The position numbers and the translations under genes are program-made. From Endocalyx cinctus (lineage: Eukaryota; Ascomycota; Sordariomycetes; Amphisphaeriales; Apiosporaceae), in NCBI GenBank assembly GCA_001600455.1, contig BCKC01000006.1, positions 1,860,001-1,924,000 of the forward strand: a DNA stretch of 64,000 bases. The letters run 5' to 3'. Under the pieces are notes generated by a model that did no database searches, was not told where the DNA came from, and worked only from the letters and a program-made list of their open reading frames with translations. Of this stretch, positions 38,488 through 49,978 are shown one piece after another (within the stretch, counting starts at the first letter, position 1; each line of letters begins with the position of its first letter).

Positions 38488-39522
38488 ATGATTCAGCTTC
38501 GTCGTAATCGCGAAGGGGGTCAAAGGCCTCTTGATCCCCGAAGAGCGCGTACCGAGAATAGGACCCCTATCCGACGAACATACAGTAGGCAGGACACTGA
38601 CCAATGGATTGCGGCCGAGGACCCTAACCACCCACAAAGGGTAAGACTGCATTTAAGACGACAAGCTTCGGTCGCCTCCAGGCGGAGACAGTCGACAGTC
38701 AACAGACACGCATACACTCCCGCATCCTCCAGGCGCACCGATATCTATCGGATTCCAACTCGTGCTGAAGTTTTAGAGCAGGATACGGCTCAGGTATCCC
38801 CTTCTAAAGTCATTGACTCCGGAAGACTAGATGATCTATTCCAGAACGAGCTCGAATACTATGATAATCATATCAGCTCACTGAGAGAGGGCGAATGGCC
38901 GACACCTCCGAATCCAAGGGCCGGTATTCAGCGTATCGGCGGAAAGCAATTTGGCGAATCCACCGCTCGGATCCTAAAAGAGTGGTCTATCCCTCAGGGG
39001 AACCTCTTCGGACAACGCAGCTCATCCCTCCGAGACACGGATGTTTTCCATCCTCGGGAGGTGTACTCACCAGGCGTAATATTCAGCGCGCCGCACCATA
39101 CACCCCACAACGCGGACGAAAAATGGGTTGCGAACAACGACCCTTACTTGACGGCAACACCGTTCGGCACGGTTCATTCTAAGTATCGGAAGATGGTGGT
39201 GCTGAAAATGTTTAGCGAGCATGCAATTTGCCTACCTATATATACGCATAACGGCCGCGGGTTAGAAGGTAAGGAATTTCCAAACGAGTATGTTAGTATT
39301 CGCGACGTCGGCGACATATTCGCTTTGCCGTACGAGGGACCCCACGACGGGTTGCGTGCTAAGAAGAATATGAATTATCAAGGAACGTTTATCAAAGGTA
39401 AGTCTTGCATTAAGTTAACTGAGATGACTAGCCACCGCTTCGGATCAGCGAGTACGATTGAAGGTAACTTAGGTGACAGTTTCCCGGCGCTTCTTCAGCT
39501 CGTTAGCACTACGTATGGTTAA
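38488..39522 (+). CDS. DUF6590-domain protein
   Basis: Intronless ORF of 344 residues. The first ~110 residues are Arg-rich and probably disordered (RRNREGGQRP, RRARTENRTPIRRTYSR). The C-terminal half looks like the DUF6590 fold common in fungi: GVIFSAPHH, KYRKMVVLKMFSEHAICLPI, YTHNGRGLEGK and EYVSIRDVGD. The final part (~300-344) covers the conserved GTFIKGKSCIKLTE and GSASTIEGNLGD. The domain has no established biochemical function. The arginine-rich N-terminus suggests nucleic-acid contact, which is inference. The protein appears complete. Confidence 0.72.
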   Translation: MIQLRRNREGGQRPLDPRRARTENRTPIRRTYSRQDTDQWIAAEDPNHPQRVRLHLRRQASVASRRRQSTVNRHAYTPASSRRTDIYRIPTRAEVLEQDTAQVSPSKVIDSGRLDDLFQNELEYYDNHISSLREGEWPTPPNPRAGIQRIGGKQFGESTARILKEWSIPQGNLFGQRSSSLRDTDVFHPREVYSPGVIFSAPHHTPHNADEKWVANNDPYLTATPFGTVHSKYRKMVVLKMFSEHAICLPIYTHNGRGLEGKEFPNEYVSIRDVGDIFALPYEGPHDGLRAKKNMNYQGTFIKGKSCIKLTEMTSHRFGSASTIEGNLGDSFPALLQLVSTTYG

Positions 39523-40086
39523 TTGATGTCTAAAGGCGTTGTTCTTTCGTGGATTTATTTGACTATATTTACAACCTCTTAATGAATCCAATAAATATCT
39601 CTAAATATAAAATTCTTGCCTTTAAACCCTTGCCTTTCAGTAACTCCGATATAATACACGGAAGGTTTCTTCAATACATGCATTAGTTATTATATACTCA
39701 AGTAGTGTCACAAGGGTGCCCCTGAGTTCTTGGCTCAAGAATTACCCACACTAACAAAGATCTCCTACATATTGTAGAAAGGATCCATAATAAAATTAGA
39801 CAATTGCCATCTTAATCCTTTATCAATTACACTCACTACTTATACGCTTACAGTAACTTGAAGTAATACAGCTAATTATAATTGACACCACGATCCCGCT
39901 CCTCTTATGTAACGGCTAATTAATCACCTGCGCCTTGTTTTTTGTCTTGATTGTGTGAACTTTGATTTTTAACAGCCACCAACTGCAGCTTCTGATTGAT
40001 CTTAATTGAGTAAACCCTTACAACTACATCAAACTAGTGGGTACCGCCTGTAGCAACAAGATTAACTGTACCAACTGTACCAACAA
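39523..40086. other. Convergent intergenic region
   Basis: 3' flanks of the DUF6590 and P450 genes; AT-rich. Nothing else recognised. Confidence 0.5.
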
Positions 40087-41992
40087 CTAATTAGGAGTGG
40101 GAGTGGGAGTGGATCTTGGAAGGTGATTGTGCTTGTCGACACCCCTATTCTCGATCCATGGTTTAATACGCGAGCGGAAGACCAAGTTGGGTCCGACGTG
40201 CCTTGAACCGAAAGTATCAAATAATTGAAACTCATCCGGCCGCCCTCTCCCGCTCGGTGCTCCGGGGATACCCGCACCGGCCTCCCCGATCTTTCCTGGC
40301 GCGGGTTGGAAATCGAAATGCCAAAGAATTTTCGCAATCACGAGGCCGGTCTCCAAATAAGCCGTGGATTTCCCGGCGCAACCGCGAGCACCTACGGAAA
40401 AAGGGCAAAATGCGGAACGCATTCGATTGAGGGATGCTTCGTCATTCATTGCTTCGAGCCAGCGTTCCGGACGGAAGGTAAAGGGGTCGGGAAAGTAATC
40501 TTCGTTGTGGTGAAGCGAGTATATACAAACGCCTACATCGATACCCGGTGGTATCACGTGCCCGTCAATGATAAACGGGTTTTCACGTTCATTAGGATAT
40601 AGCTGCCGCCATAGTGTACCGGTGACTGGAGGAGCTATCCTCAAGGTCTCATCAATACAGGCACGCAAGTATTGACAATTACTCAGTCTTGGACCTATAA
40701 TTTCAGTATCGCTTTGGAACATAGTTCTTATCTCGTCTGCTAGCTTATCATAGACTCGAGGGTTTCGAGACAAATAGAATAAAAGCGCGGCGATCGCGGT
40801 ACTTGTGGTATCTCCGGCTATACTCGAATTAAAATCACGAGCTACTTGAATATAGGAAGGGATACAAACCTGCGGCAAAAAAGAACAGGGCTTCACTCTA
40901 TAAGTCATTGGTAGTTATACCATCGGCGGAGTTATCAAGGTGATCAGAAAGGAAAGAATATAAATCATTTTTGGCATCCTTGTCTTCAGATAGCCGACTT
41001 TTGATCATACTTAGTAAGATACCTTTATATTTCATCCGCTGAGAATAACCTAGGAGAAGTAATAGGTTGTGTAAGCCAAGCTTTTTGAGCCCTGGGAATT
41101 GCAGGAAGCAGTTGTTCTGATACGTGCCGACGGAGAGGCCGCGCAGCATGAATCGATTTGTCGGATCAGTCTGCATATTAAGGTCGTAACCGAATGCAAG
41201 ACGACCAACAATGTCCATACCAAGCCGTTTACATCGGTCAGTCATATCGATAGGATTCGAATTCAAGGCCGACGCCGATAGTTCTTTAATAAAAATATCA
41301 ACCTCCTTTATCATGGTCGGTTCAAAGGCGCGCATTGTCTTATCATTAATTGCTCGTCCCATTGCTTACAAGACTCAGTCAGGTTAGCAGCTGTCATGAA
41401 TATCGGTGCGGCGGGGAATAGTCAATGCTTACCCCTGCGTCTATTCCTGTGCGCGTGTTTATCAAGAGTACTGAAGACGCTTGGCTTCCCTCCCGTCATC
41501 GTCAGCAGATACACGTCGGATTTCGTAAGGCGTTCATTATTGTAGATGTCTGAAAAAAGTTAGAATGCGTAAAGTATACCAACATACAGCCTCTTGTTTC
41601 AAGATTTACCTTGCAGAGCTTGGGCAGAGTTGAAGATAAGCTTGTTAGGCCCATGTCGCATTACAGAACCTGTGTTCACACTCAGTACCTTAGTAAATGA
41701 AGAATGCAGATCGGATTAATTACCGTATTTCTTTTGGTCTAGATACGTAGTCAAATGTAGACGCATAGACAGGGCATAAAAACCAGTGTAGACATTGGAC
41801 AATTTTGCAACAAAGGGGCCTGGGTAGCCTTTCAAGGGGTGAAAGAAAACGCGATAGCTAAATATGAGAACAAGCTATCCCAATATATTAATAAGCGACT
41901 TCTATTTGGGTGGCAAGAACAAGACTTACATAGGGGAAGTAGATTATAGCAGCATATTTTACCAGCCAGAATACATAGTCTAGGATGGCCAT
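40087..41992 (-). CDS. Cytochrome P450 with in-frame stop before the I-helix (probable pseudogene)
   Basis: Six exons: 41992-41930, 41874-41724, 41669-41610, 41549-41433, 41364-40870 and 40817-40087; splice sites and phases all agree, for 539 codons. A membrane anchor (residues ~4-27) leads to FFHPLKGYPGPF. The I-helix AGDTTS (~296), ExxR (ETLR 352-355), PERW and heme site FSVGARGCAG (C442) are intact. Codon 286 is TAG (40900-40898) in TTNDL-stop-SEALFF, where relatives normally have Trp. One base change, TGG to TAG, explains it. An alternative donor (GTATAA, intron 40920-40818) would bypass the stop in frame but delete 17 residues of the I-helix region. Product likely non-functional; original role probably secondary metabolism or detoxification. 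Confidence 0.85.
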
Positions 41993-43448
41993 AATGGTGG
42001 TTGAAGATATAAATTAAAGATGGAAAGAATTTAGAGGATGATGGTTTATACGGTAAAATTGAATGAAAGATATAATACATTTCATTGATTAAGGCTTTAA
42101 GGATGGTTAGTGTCGCATATACATATACTTAAGTAGGTGGAGTAGATGAGATGATAAGTTGGTGCAGTATCTGCTCCCTTGCAGAGGGGGCTAATCGCCG
42201 TAGTTATGAGTCCTGACAGATAGATGATAGATTGAAACAGGCTAACATGGTAAATAGTACACTGTGAGTGCTCTTTTATCCTCCCTTACTTCTATCCTAG
42301 TGGGCTGTGTGGGTTTACGTTACATGCTTAGAAAAGACAGGGTTAAGGTTCGGGCTGTTGGTGCACCTGTCATGCACGAATAATTTTGGTTATACCCTGT
42401 TTGCCTGCCTATGTAGGTGGTGATGCAACTTAAGCTGTTGTTGGTTATGCACCAAGTATGACACCTCAGGGTGGTCAAGGAATATCCACTATGATACGTG
42501 TATACATCGCCTAATCCCTGAAATTTTAGCTATAGCTCCCTAATCGGGGAGCATGCTTCCTAAAGCAGGACCTAGAAGTCTTCGATGCACGTTTTCTTCT
42601 CGGTCACGGAGAAGGAAGCGGCAATCATCACCCCACAGCACCGGCTGACGTTAGAAGTTCCGTATCGGGCATTTGAAAATGGTAACTAAAATACCCCACT
42701 TCCGTATTTTGATAATCTGCTCACGCCCGAGGGCACAGCCGGTACGCCCGCTCTGTAAAATATCTCATAGGAACACATACAGGTGTCTTTGCTGCGTGCA
42801 TATCCGATGATTACAACATGAATATGGCTGAAGGATCCCGAAGCCGGCCGCGAGAATATCTTAGAATAAATTTCATCACTCCTAGCTAATTGAGTGAGCT
42901 ATGCAATCGGATTGCCGAAGAATGCGGTTCGGACATCGCAGTAAGAAAATTGAGCCACCCTGAGCCGAGCCTAAGCAAGATTAGGGAGGGTCATATAATA
43001 CCAACTGATGAGATTGACGTGGTATAACAAGAATATAAACAACTTGAACTATTCATAAATAGAACTAAACTATTTCTTTCTCCCCGTTGTCCATTCTACT
43101 AGCTATCTTCTTGATAGTGACTGACATAACCTTACTCAAAGACGGAACAATGAAGATAAACGAAGAAATATCTTATTGTTCTAAAAATAGATCATAGGAA
43201 GTCTTGTTATAAAGCGTGCTCAATGAAAATTATGTTAGAAGGAATATAAATACTAGGAGTCTCCTTATTGGCTTCTAGTCACATTTATCCCCGGGCAAAA
43301 AAGCATAATTATCGATTTAACTTCTCATTTGCGAGCTCTATTCTCTGGCGTATAGCGAATCGAGTTCCAATATTTATAAGTCTCAACTTCTGGTAAGTTG
43401 CGTCTTTTTTAAATTATCACAATTTAGTCAGGCTATCTATGAGAGATA
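41993..43448. other. Gene-poor intergenic region, P450 upstream
   Basis: AT-rich, no ORF of 60 or more residues in this interval. The first few hundred bases should be the P450 promoter. No regulatory site is claimed. Confidence 0.5.
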
Positions 43449-43616
43449 ATGGTCCGCGTTCTCCAGACATTAAGAAGCTCAATAGGCCGATCCTTCAGAA
43501 AGGGGTTGGATAAGATGGAATGGAAACCGCGACAAAGTCTTCCAGTCATCGTCATCACACTGTACGATGATCGAGATCAACGATTCTCTGTTATGGGATT
43601 TCATGGGGTAGGCTAG
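43449..43616 (+). CDS. Possible small protein, 55 residues
   Basis: ATG at 43449 opens a short frame ending at TAG 43614-43616. The sequence is balanced in composition (SSIGRSFRKGLDKMEWKPRQ then SLPVIVITLYDDRDQRFSVM), unlike the AT-rich noise around it. It could be a small protein or the first exon of a gene with a GTAGGC donor at 43609. No family is recognised. Confidence 0.25.
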   Translation: MVRVLQTLRSSIGRSFRKGLDKMEWKPRQSLPVIVITLYDDRDQRFSVMGFHGVG

Positions 43617-44058
43617 TTTCAATTGACATCCACGAATTAATCATCGTGGAACATGAAATATAGTAAAAGTGAGAAAGAATTCTGCATTTCAGTCTCATCT
43701 CTAGCTTCATGACCCCATATTTTCCCACATAATTTCACTGATATATGACGAAATATAGTTAATTCGAATCTGTAAGCCAAGTTATCTCTGGGTTGCTTCA
43801 TCACTGGTGCAATAGAGCAGCGTGACGCGTAAGAGAGTGACTATAGTCAATGTTCTGTATCTAAAAAGACCGTGAATTACCTTCATAAATTTTCTATTTA
43901 AGTCCACCTTTCTTGCCCACAAGATGGCCTATCTCTTTCTTTTCTTCAAAGTACGATTGCATTGAGCGTCCAACTAGGCAAGAGCGTTTAATTATCAAAC
44001 TTTGTACCCAAACATTAATTCTCGAACTTCTTCGTCGTTGAGAAAAATACACGTCAAG

Positions 44059-44271
44059 ATGCCCAAAGAGACTCATCACACCACTAACATCAGCAAAAAG
44101 CGAAAGAGGCCGCACGGAGAGGGGGCTCCTCCAGGCGTCAATGTCGTAACCGTCTCTCCGGCTACGAGGCTATCTCCTATCCCCACGTCGGTAGCAGCGG
44201 AACGAGCTGCTCGCGAGATTCCTAAGAATGTACAGATAATCAACGTTTCACCACCACCCGATCGACGCTAG
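44059..44271 (+). CDS. Possible small basic protein, 70 residues
   Basis: ATG at 44059 to TAG 44269-44271. A basic cluster (SKKRKRPHGEG) resembles a nuclear localisation signal, followed by a Pro/Val/Ser-rich segment and SVAAERAAREIPKNVQIINV. Local base composition is more GC-rich than the flanks. Two in-frame ATGs exist (44002, 44059); the second starts where composition changes. Function unknown. Confidence 0.35.
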   Translation: MPKETHHTTNISKKRKRPHGEGAPPGVNVVTVSPATRLSPIPTSVAAERAAREIPKNVQIINVSPPPDRR

Positions 44272-45612
44272 ACCCTTCTAGTTCAGTATTGATGGGTGTC
44301 CAGACGTAGGAAAATCTACTAAGCCGTTTTACATCCTCAGAAACGACATACTATACGGTTTCAACTTCTCGGAGATGAGATGTCTGGAACTGTTATCGGT
44401 GTTATACAGTATAAATATGTGCTTAGGGGATTAAGTTTTTGGGTTTTACTTGTAAAAACCAGTATTAGTGTAATGAAAAAGTCAAATAAATATTAAATAT
44501 TTTTGGTAACGATTTTACTTGTTTCGGCCTGGGAAAGGCATTTTGTCAGATGTTCTATTCGACCAAGAAAGCAATACATCGATGCTGTTTTTTTATTTAT
44601 TCTTTACATCGCCCGGTCGCGGGTACCTTATTGCTAATATCAAGACAAGTATTGACAGGCCGAAGAAAATAAATTAAGAGCAATGAGACATGAATCTGGT
44701 AAAGAAATGAGAGAATGTAAGAGTTTGGTCGGAAAATAGATCAAACTAGGTTAACCTCCTTTGAGAGGGTCCTGGGACGCCACCGAGGTATTAAAAGTTA
44801 CTATGTATTAAATTATGCTTCTTGATACTCAGTGCGATTTAGAAAGTGCATTGATGTCGGACTTGGCAGTATAAATCCGTAGGGATGTTTGCTTGTTGCG
44901 GTATCACATAACCATTCACGGGCTATGCAACGGAAAATGATTAATTCCTTAGGTGGTTTCGCAAAGATAACTTATGAATCAAGTGCCTATACGTCCTTTC
45001 CCTCTAATGCCAGTGGTAAAGTATCACTCAAAGGAGTACGGAGTACTTGGTTGCTGTTTTTGCTGTTTGTTGCTGTTTTTGATACCGGGGACTTTTCATC
45101 ATATACTGGAATGCAGCCAATGCGGCATCCGCGGAATCCGCGCGTCCGTATGGGCCCGCACCGGAATGGCCTCACGCTGCTATATTACCACGAATTATGT
45201 CGAATTGATTTTTTATGCTGTTCGCACAACTGTACCTTTAAGTAATCATGCATGAATGCCGGTGACTGCCCGAATAGCAGTGCTCTGAAATTAGCGCACG
45301 ATGCAGCTATCGCGCCCTGAAGTGTATAGTCCTTGGAGTTAAACATCAACGTATCTAGGCGATCATCGGCTTTAACAGAAAATAATGAATCGGATTTAGA
45401 AATGGTTCAGCTTTCGGGCGGACACTTGGAGTTTGCGTATTACCGTATTGGCCTTCATATATATATCTACAGAATATACTCAAGTAACAATTCAGTTTAG
45501 ATTTTCCATGCAGTAACAGTTTAACATAATAAGTAAAATACTGAAGATTTTACTCTGACCGCAAGATCTGTATTGAAATCTTTTTTTTTTTTTTGCCCGA
45601 AACCTCCCAACA
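44272..45612. other. Intergenic region, SDR upstream
   Basis: AT-rich, with TACGGAGTA at 45037-45045 and a T run close to the SDR start. The overlapping 93-118 residue ORFs at 44889-45255 have no domain. Confidence 0.5.
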
Positions 45613-46593
45613 ATGGCTTATACACGTTCCGTCATCGTCACTGGCGGTACCATGAATCTTGGATACTACGCCGCACTAAGTATCGCGCGTGAACATCCTG
45701 ATTGGCTAGTAGTTATCTGCGCCCGTTCCGATCGCGACCACGCCGCCGATACGATCAACGCGAAACTCAAGCAGAGCAACGTCGTCTTCCGAGCTCTTGA
45801 CCTGTCGCAGACTGCCAAAGTCCGCGCCTTCGCCCAAGAATGGTCCGCCAACGAGACCAATCCTCCTATCCAAGCACTCCTCCTCAACGCCGGTCTACAA
45901 TTTCCAGGCGAGACGACGCTTACTCCGGAAGGTATCGAGACCACCTTCGCGGTCGCCCACGTGGGCCACTCGCTCCTGTTCCACCTCCTCTACCCTCGCC
46001 TCGCCCAAGACGCACGCGTCGTCGTCACCTCCAGCGGCACCCACGACCCGGCTATGAAGAGCGGCCTGCCGGACGCGACGTACACGTCGGCCGAGGCGCT
46101 AGCGCATCCGCCCCCGGGGATCTTCCGCGGGGACGGTCGCGGCCATTACGCCAACGCTAAGCTATCCAACGTTTTATGGACGTACGCGCTTCACCGGCGT
46201 CTGACCAGCGCGAACGGCGCAAACGACCGCGGAAAGAACATTACCGTGAACGCGATGGACCCGGGTCTCATGCCGGGATCGGGGCTAGCGCGGGAATATT
46301 CTCCTTTTCTACTATTCCTGTGGAACCATGTGTTTCCGAGGATAGTGCCGCTTATGAAGATCTTTTTTACGTCCAATATCCACACGCCGGAGGATTCTGG
46401 GTCGTCGCTGGCTCGCATGGCGATCTCGGGCGAGATGGCGGGTGTGTCGGGGAAGTACTACGAGGGACGCAAGGAGATTCAGTCGAGTAAAGACAGCTAC
46501 GATACGAAGAAACAGGAGGATCTATGGCAGTGGACGGTCAAGTATTGCGCGCAAGACCAAGATCAGTTGGCACATTTTGACACCCTTAGTTGA
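45613..46593 (+). CDS. Short-chain dehydrogenase/reductase (SDR)
   Basis: Intronless ORF of 326 residues with a classical Rossmann fold. It shows the TGGTMNLG cofactor loop (10-17), CARSDRD after beta-2 (favouring NADP(H)), LLNAG (92-94 NAG), the catalytic Ser in VVTSSGT (140/141) and YANAK (Y179, K183). The long C-terminal half after NAMDPGLMPGSGLA resembles the protochlorophyllide-reductase-like/retinol-dehydrogenase-like fungal SDRs. The substrate is not predictable. No neighbour on either side suggests a pathway. Complete. Confidence 0.92.
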   Translation: MAYTRSVIVTGGTMNLGYYAALSIAREHPDWLVVICARSDRDHAADTINAKLKQSNVVFRALDLSQTAKVRAFAQEWSANETNPPIQALLLNAGLQFPGETTLTPEGIETTFAVAHVGHSLLFHLLYPRLAQDARVVVTSSGTHDPAMKSGLPDATYTSAEALAHPPPGIFRGDGRGHYANAKLSNVLWTYALHRRLTSANGANDRGKNITVNAMDPGLMPGSGLAREYSPFLLFLWNHVFPRIVPLMKIFFTSNIHTPEDSGSSLARMAISGEMAGVSGKYYEGRKEIQSSKDSYDTKKQEDLWQWTVKYCAQDQDQLAHFDTLS

Positions 46594-47167
46594 GGCGAGG
46601 TGGGATATAAATGGGGGAGAGGGAAAAAATCATAATCATATGATATGCGAACCAATTTCTTTTGTTTCTACAACTTTGGCGGTAATATAGAAATAATTCT
46701 TTACTTAAATACTTCAGCACAACACATACTCTTTGATTCTGAAAACTACAAGTATTAATTGACTGATTATTCAATACCCTATGGTAGTTCTTTTTACCGA
46801 AACAGCTAGGGATACTTTATGAAATTTACTTAAACCACATCTTACATATCTGCATCATTAGTTGATGCACAAGGGTTTAATACAATCACTTGGCGCGTTG
46901 AAAGCAAATTAAAGGGGCGAGACAAAGAAAGTCTATTTCAAAGGATAAGATCATTCATTTCTTTCTATCCAATCGTTAATTTGGTTTATTCTATCATCCA
47001 AATCGGGTATCGTTGCCGGCAACTAGCTAACTAAAACAAAAAGGAATCATTACTCCAAGCCGCAATAGTACAAATTTACATGTACTTGGTGATCGTGGTC
47101 ATTCAATCGGACTTTTCAAAATCCCAAGTGAAACGGAAAACATATAACCCCAAAGAAATGGTCGCTT
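46594..47167. other. Convergent intergenic region
   Basis: 574 bp of AT-rich 3' flank between the SDR and the GPI-protein gene; nothing recognised. Confidence 0.5.
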
Positions 47168-48397
47168 CTAGTAAGCGGCCGCAAGAACAAGCGCGCCGAC
47201 ACCCATCAATCCCATGTAGCTGGGAGCATCAAGCATCGACGACCCGGCAGTGGCAACCGGCGACGAGGAGGAAGTAGCAGTCGCGTCAGCACTGGCGGAG
47301 TAGGCGTAGCTGTAACTGCTGGACGCGGCGGTGAGGAGAGTGGTGCCGTACGAGTCAGAACCGGAGTCCGATCCAGAGCCAGAACCAGAGCCAGAGCCAC
47401 CAGCAGTTCCGGTAACAGCAGCAGTGGCCGAAGCGGCGATGCCACCAGCGCCGGTAGCAGTAGCAGTCGCGGTGATACCGATAGTGGCGGTGGCAGTACC
47501 ATCGACACCACCGCTGACGCCGCCGCTGGCTCCTCCACCGACAGCGGCGGTAGCACTCGCACCACCGCCGATAGCGCCCGTGGCGGTAGCGCTGACTCCA
47601 CCATCGACGCTGCCCGTCGCACCAGCGCTGATACCCAAGGCAGCGGTGGCGCTGGCGAATACCTCACCACCGAGGCTGAAGGTAGCGTCGGCCGTTCCGA
47701 CGTTGACGCAAGCGCCGGAGTCGACGAAAGCCTGAACGCTGGTCTCGAAGTTGCCGGCCAGGCCGCTGACGAGGCCGGTAATGTCGCCGAGTCCGGAGCC
47801 CGAGAGCGAGAAGCTCCCGGCGTCGAAGCTGACGCCGGCGTCGCCGGAGATGCCCGCGATAGCCTCGAGGAGGGCGGCGGCGCCGCCCTTGACGTCGACG
47901 ACGGCGGAGGACATGAGGCCGCAGGAGCCGATCTTGACGACGAGGTCCTTCTTGGCCTCCATCGAGGCCATGAGGGTACCGCAGGCGCCGGCGAAGGCCG
48001 AGTAGGAGGTCGTGAGGCTGATCCAGTCGGTTAGGGACAAGGAACCGGCGGCGGTGATGGAGGCTTTGGCGTCGGCGAAGACGCCGAGGAGGCCGGTGAA
48101 GGCGGTGACGGCGGCGCTAAGGTCGGCCTCGGCGCTGATGGCGACGACGGCGGAGTTGCAGGCGTTCACTTTGGCTGTGCAGGAACTGAAGGCGGTCCCA
48201 ACCACTCCGGCGCTGCCGGTGAGGGAGGTCGTGAGGCTGCCGCTGCCGCTGCCGCCTAAAACGCCGTCGAGGATGTCGCTGATGGCGTTGGTGGCGCTAC
48301 CCAAGGTTCGCTTCTCGACGAGGTCGGCTGGGGCGGGCTCGAAGGAGTGGGCGCCGAGGGCGAGGGAAACGAGAGTGAGGGACTGGAAGAACTTCAT
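47168..48397 (-). CDS. Secreted, probably GPI-anchored Ala/Gly/Thr-rich cell-surface protein
   Basis: Intronless ORF of 409 residues. A signal peptide (~1-18) is followed by a Kex2-type KR at 29-30 (VEKRTLG). The folded N-terminal half (~30-245) is Ala/Ser/Leu-rich and holds six cysteines (AFSSCTAKVNAC, AGACG, IGSCG, SGACV). Residues ~245-345 are an irregular array of short Ala-Thr and Gly-Gly units (SATATGAIGGG, SATAAVGGGASGG, ATATIGITATATAT), then a Gly-Ser/Asp run. The Ser-rich tail ends in a hydrophobic segment (YMGLMGVGALVLAAAY), fitting a GPI signal. It probably sits in the wall or membrane surface. The GC-rich repeats create long false ORFs on the other strand. No named family is recognised with confidence. 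Confidence 0.82.
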   Translation of the reverse strand: MKFFQSLTLVSLALGAHSFEPAPADLVEKRTLGSATNAISDILDGVLGGSGSGSLTTSLTGSAGVVGTAFSSCTAKVNACNSAVVAISAEADLSAAVTAFTGLLGVFADAKASITAAGSLSLTDWISLTTSYSAFAGACGTLMASMEAKKDLVVKIGSCGLMSSAVVDVKGGAAALLEAIAGISGDAGVSFDAGSFSLSGSGLGDITGLVSGLAGNFETSVQAFVDSGACVNVGTADATFSLGGEVFASATAALGISAGATGSVDGGVSATATGAIGGGASATAAVGGGASGGVSGGVDGTATATIGITATATATGAGGIAASATAAVTGTAGGSGSGSGSGSDSGSDSYGTTLLTAASSSYSYAYSASADATATSSSSPVATAGSSMLDAPSYMGLMGVGALVLAAAY

Positions 48398-49978
48398 TTT
48401 GTCGTGTTGTAAAGATCGTTTTCGACGTAAGTACTTTTTTTTTTTTAATAAAAGTGTGGTATAAAAATTATCAATAGTGAACGTGATAAGAGTTTGACTC
48501 AGTCAAGATTAGAAAAGAATGAACTTTGACGGTTTAAAAATTATCAACTAGTGATATGTTGCTCGTAAGAGAAAAAGAATGTAGAATAGGTAAGAGAAGA
48601 AAAAAATGAAAGACTTGCTTGAATGATGTGGGTGGGATGAGAAAAGAAAGATACTGTCAACTTTCCAAGACAAACTCCTCTTTACTTATACAAGTTTCTA
48701 AGGGTATCTGACTTGACTAGGATATTGAAGATTCCCTCGAGCTCCTCCAATACCTATCCGTATTCTTCTTCCAATACAGAGCGCCTATCCGTATTAACTT
48801 GAATTATCTCCATTGTTTTGAAACAATCAGTCAACCTCCAATTAATTGCCTTTAAATCGGGACATTACATAGCGCTAGTTCCCGTTAAAGGCTAACTCGA
48901 GATGCCCTCTCATTTCAGTGGATTTAATATATGCCAAACTCTATTAGAACTGGCATACCCTAGTCGTAGATTGTGAAGAAAAAGTTGGTGTATCCATTTT
49001 TATATTTCGATTCAATTATTGAAGGGGGCCGTGGTGGATTTCTCATGCATTGAGAATCTGGGGATGTCGGTATATTAGGTGATACCTATACTACAAGCTG
49101 AATTTCTTCAAGTGATTCTTGTCGATCCTATTTGTTTTCGATATGTGGATCGGTCTGTATTGGGTTCGTTCAATATAGATCCTGTCTTCTTGGCTTATTA
49201 TGGTGAGGCGCTAACTTTCTATAATCTCATTCATTTATCTTATTTAAAACGGCAGGGTGGCATGTTTCTTTCGACCAAGATATTTATATACATGGATCTG
49301 GATCCGGTGCATATCTAGCAAGTACTATGTACGGCGAGGGCGAACAGGGCGAAGTAGACTTAGTTCTTTATGCAGCACGATATGGTGAAACCATTCGATT
49401 TATACACCTTTCTCGACAGAATGAATGAATACAGCATAATAATCAACTAGCTGCCACCTTTAATTTATTGCATTAGCGCTGGCGATCATCGAATGTCTCC
49501 CTAACTGCCTACCATCCCTGGTGCATGGAATTCATAATAAACCATACACGTCGGCGTTTGGTAAGTCTTAGAACTATACATATAATGGGTAAATATATAT
49601 GACTTCTTGTCTTTTTTTTTTTTCTTTTTTTTTCCGTCTACGAAAAACAAAGTCGCTAGTCATGCTTACTAACCTGACTTTCTATAGTCACACAATGATC
49701 ACGTGAATGATGGTCATTCTGAATCAATCGGGATAATCATCATGAATCGAGGGCGGCTACACTGCGCCTCTATTTATGCTTATAGGATTTGATCATAGTC
49801 ATGAAAACGATACACATATAACCGGTTATATTTCCATGTGCCCAGCAGGTATAAACACTATATTTAGTTGATCCATCTCGAGCTACTAGTCAGTGCATGT
49901 TAACACCAAAGTCAACATCACCTCATGCTCTTTGAACCTAGTAAACAAGTATTAAATCAATCCCTCCTACGCCAAAAT
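48398..49978. other. Intergenic region between divergent genes
   Basis: Holds the promoters of the GPI-protein gene and the glycosyltransferase gene. AT-rich with two T runs near 49612-49635. The 79-residue ORF at 49079-49318 has no family resemblance. Confidence 0.5.

Noticed and set aside
47206..48464. Several Pro/Ala-rich ORFs over the surface-protein gene
   Set aside because: Shadows of the repeat-rich coding strand.
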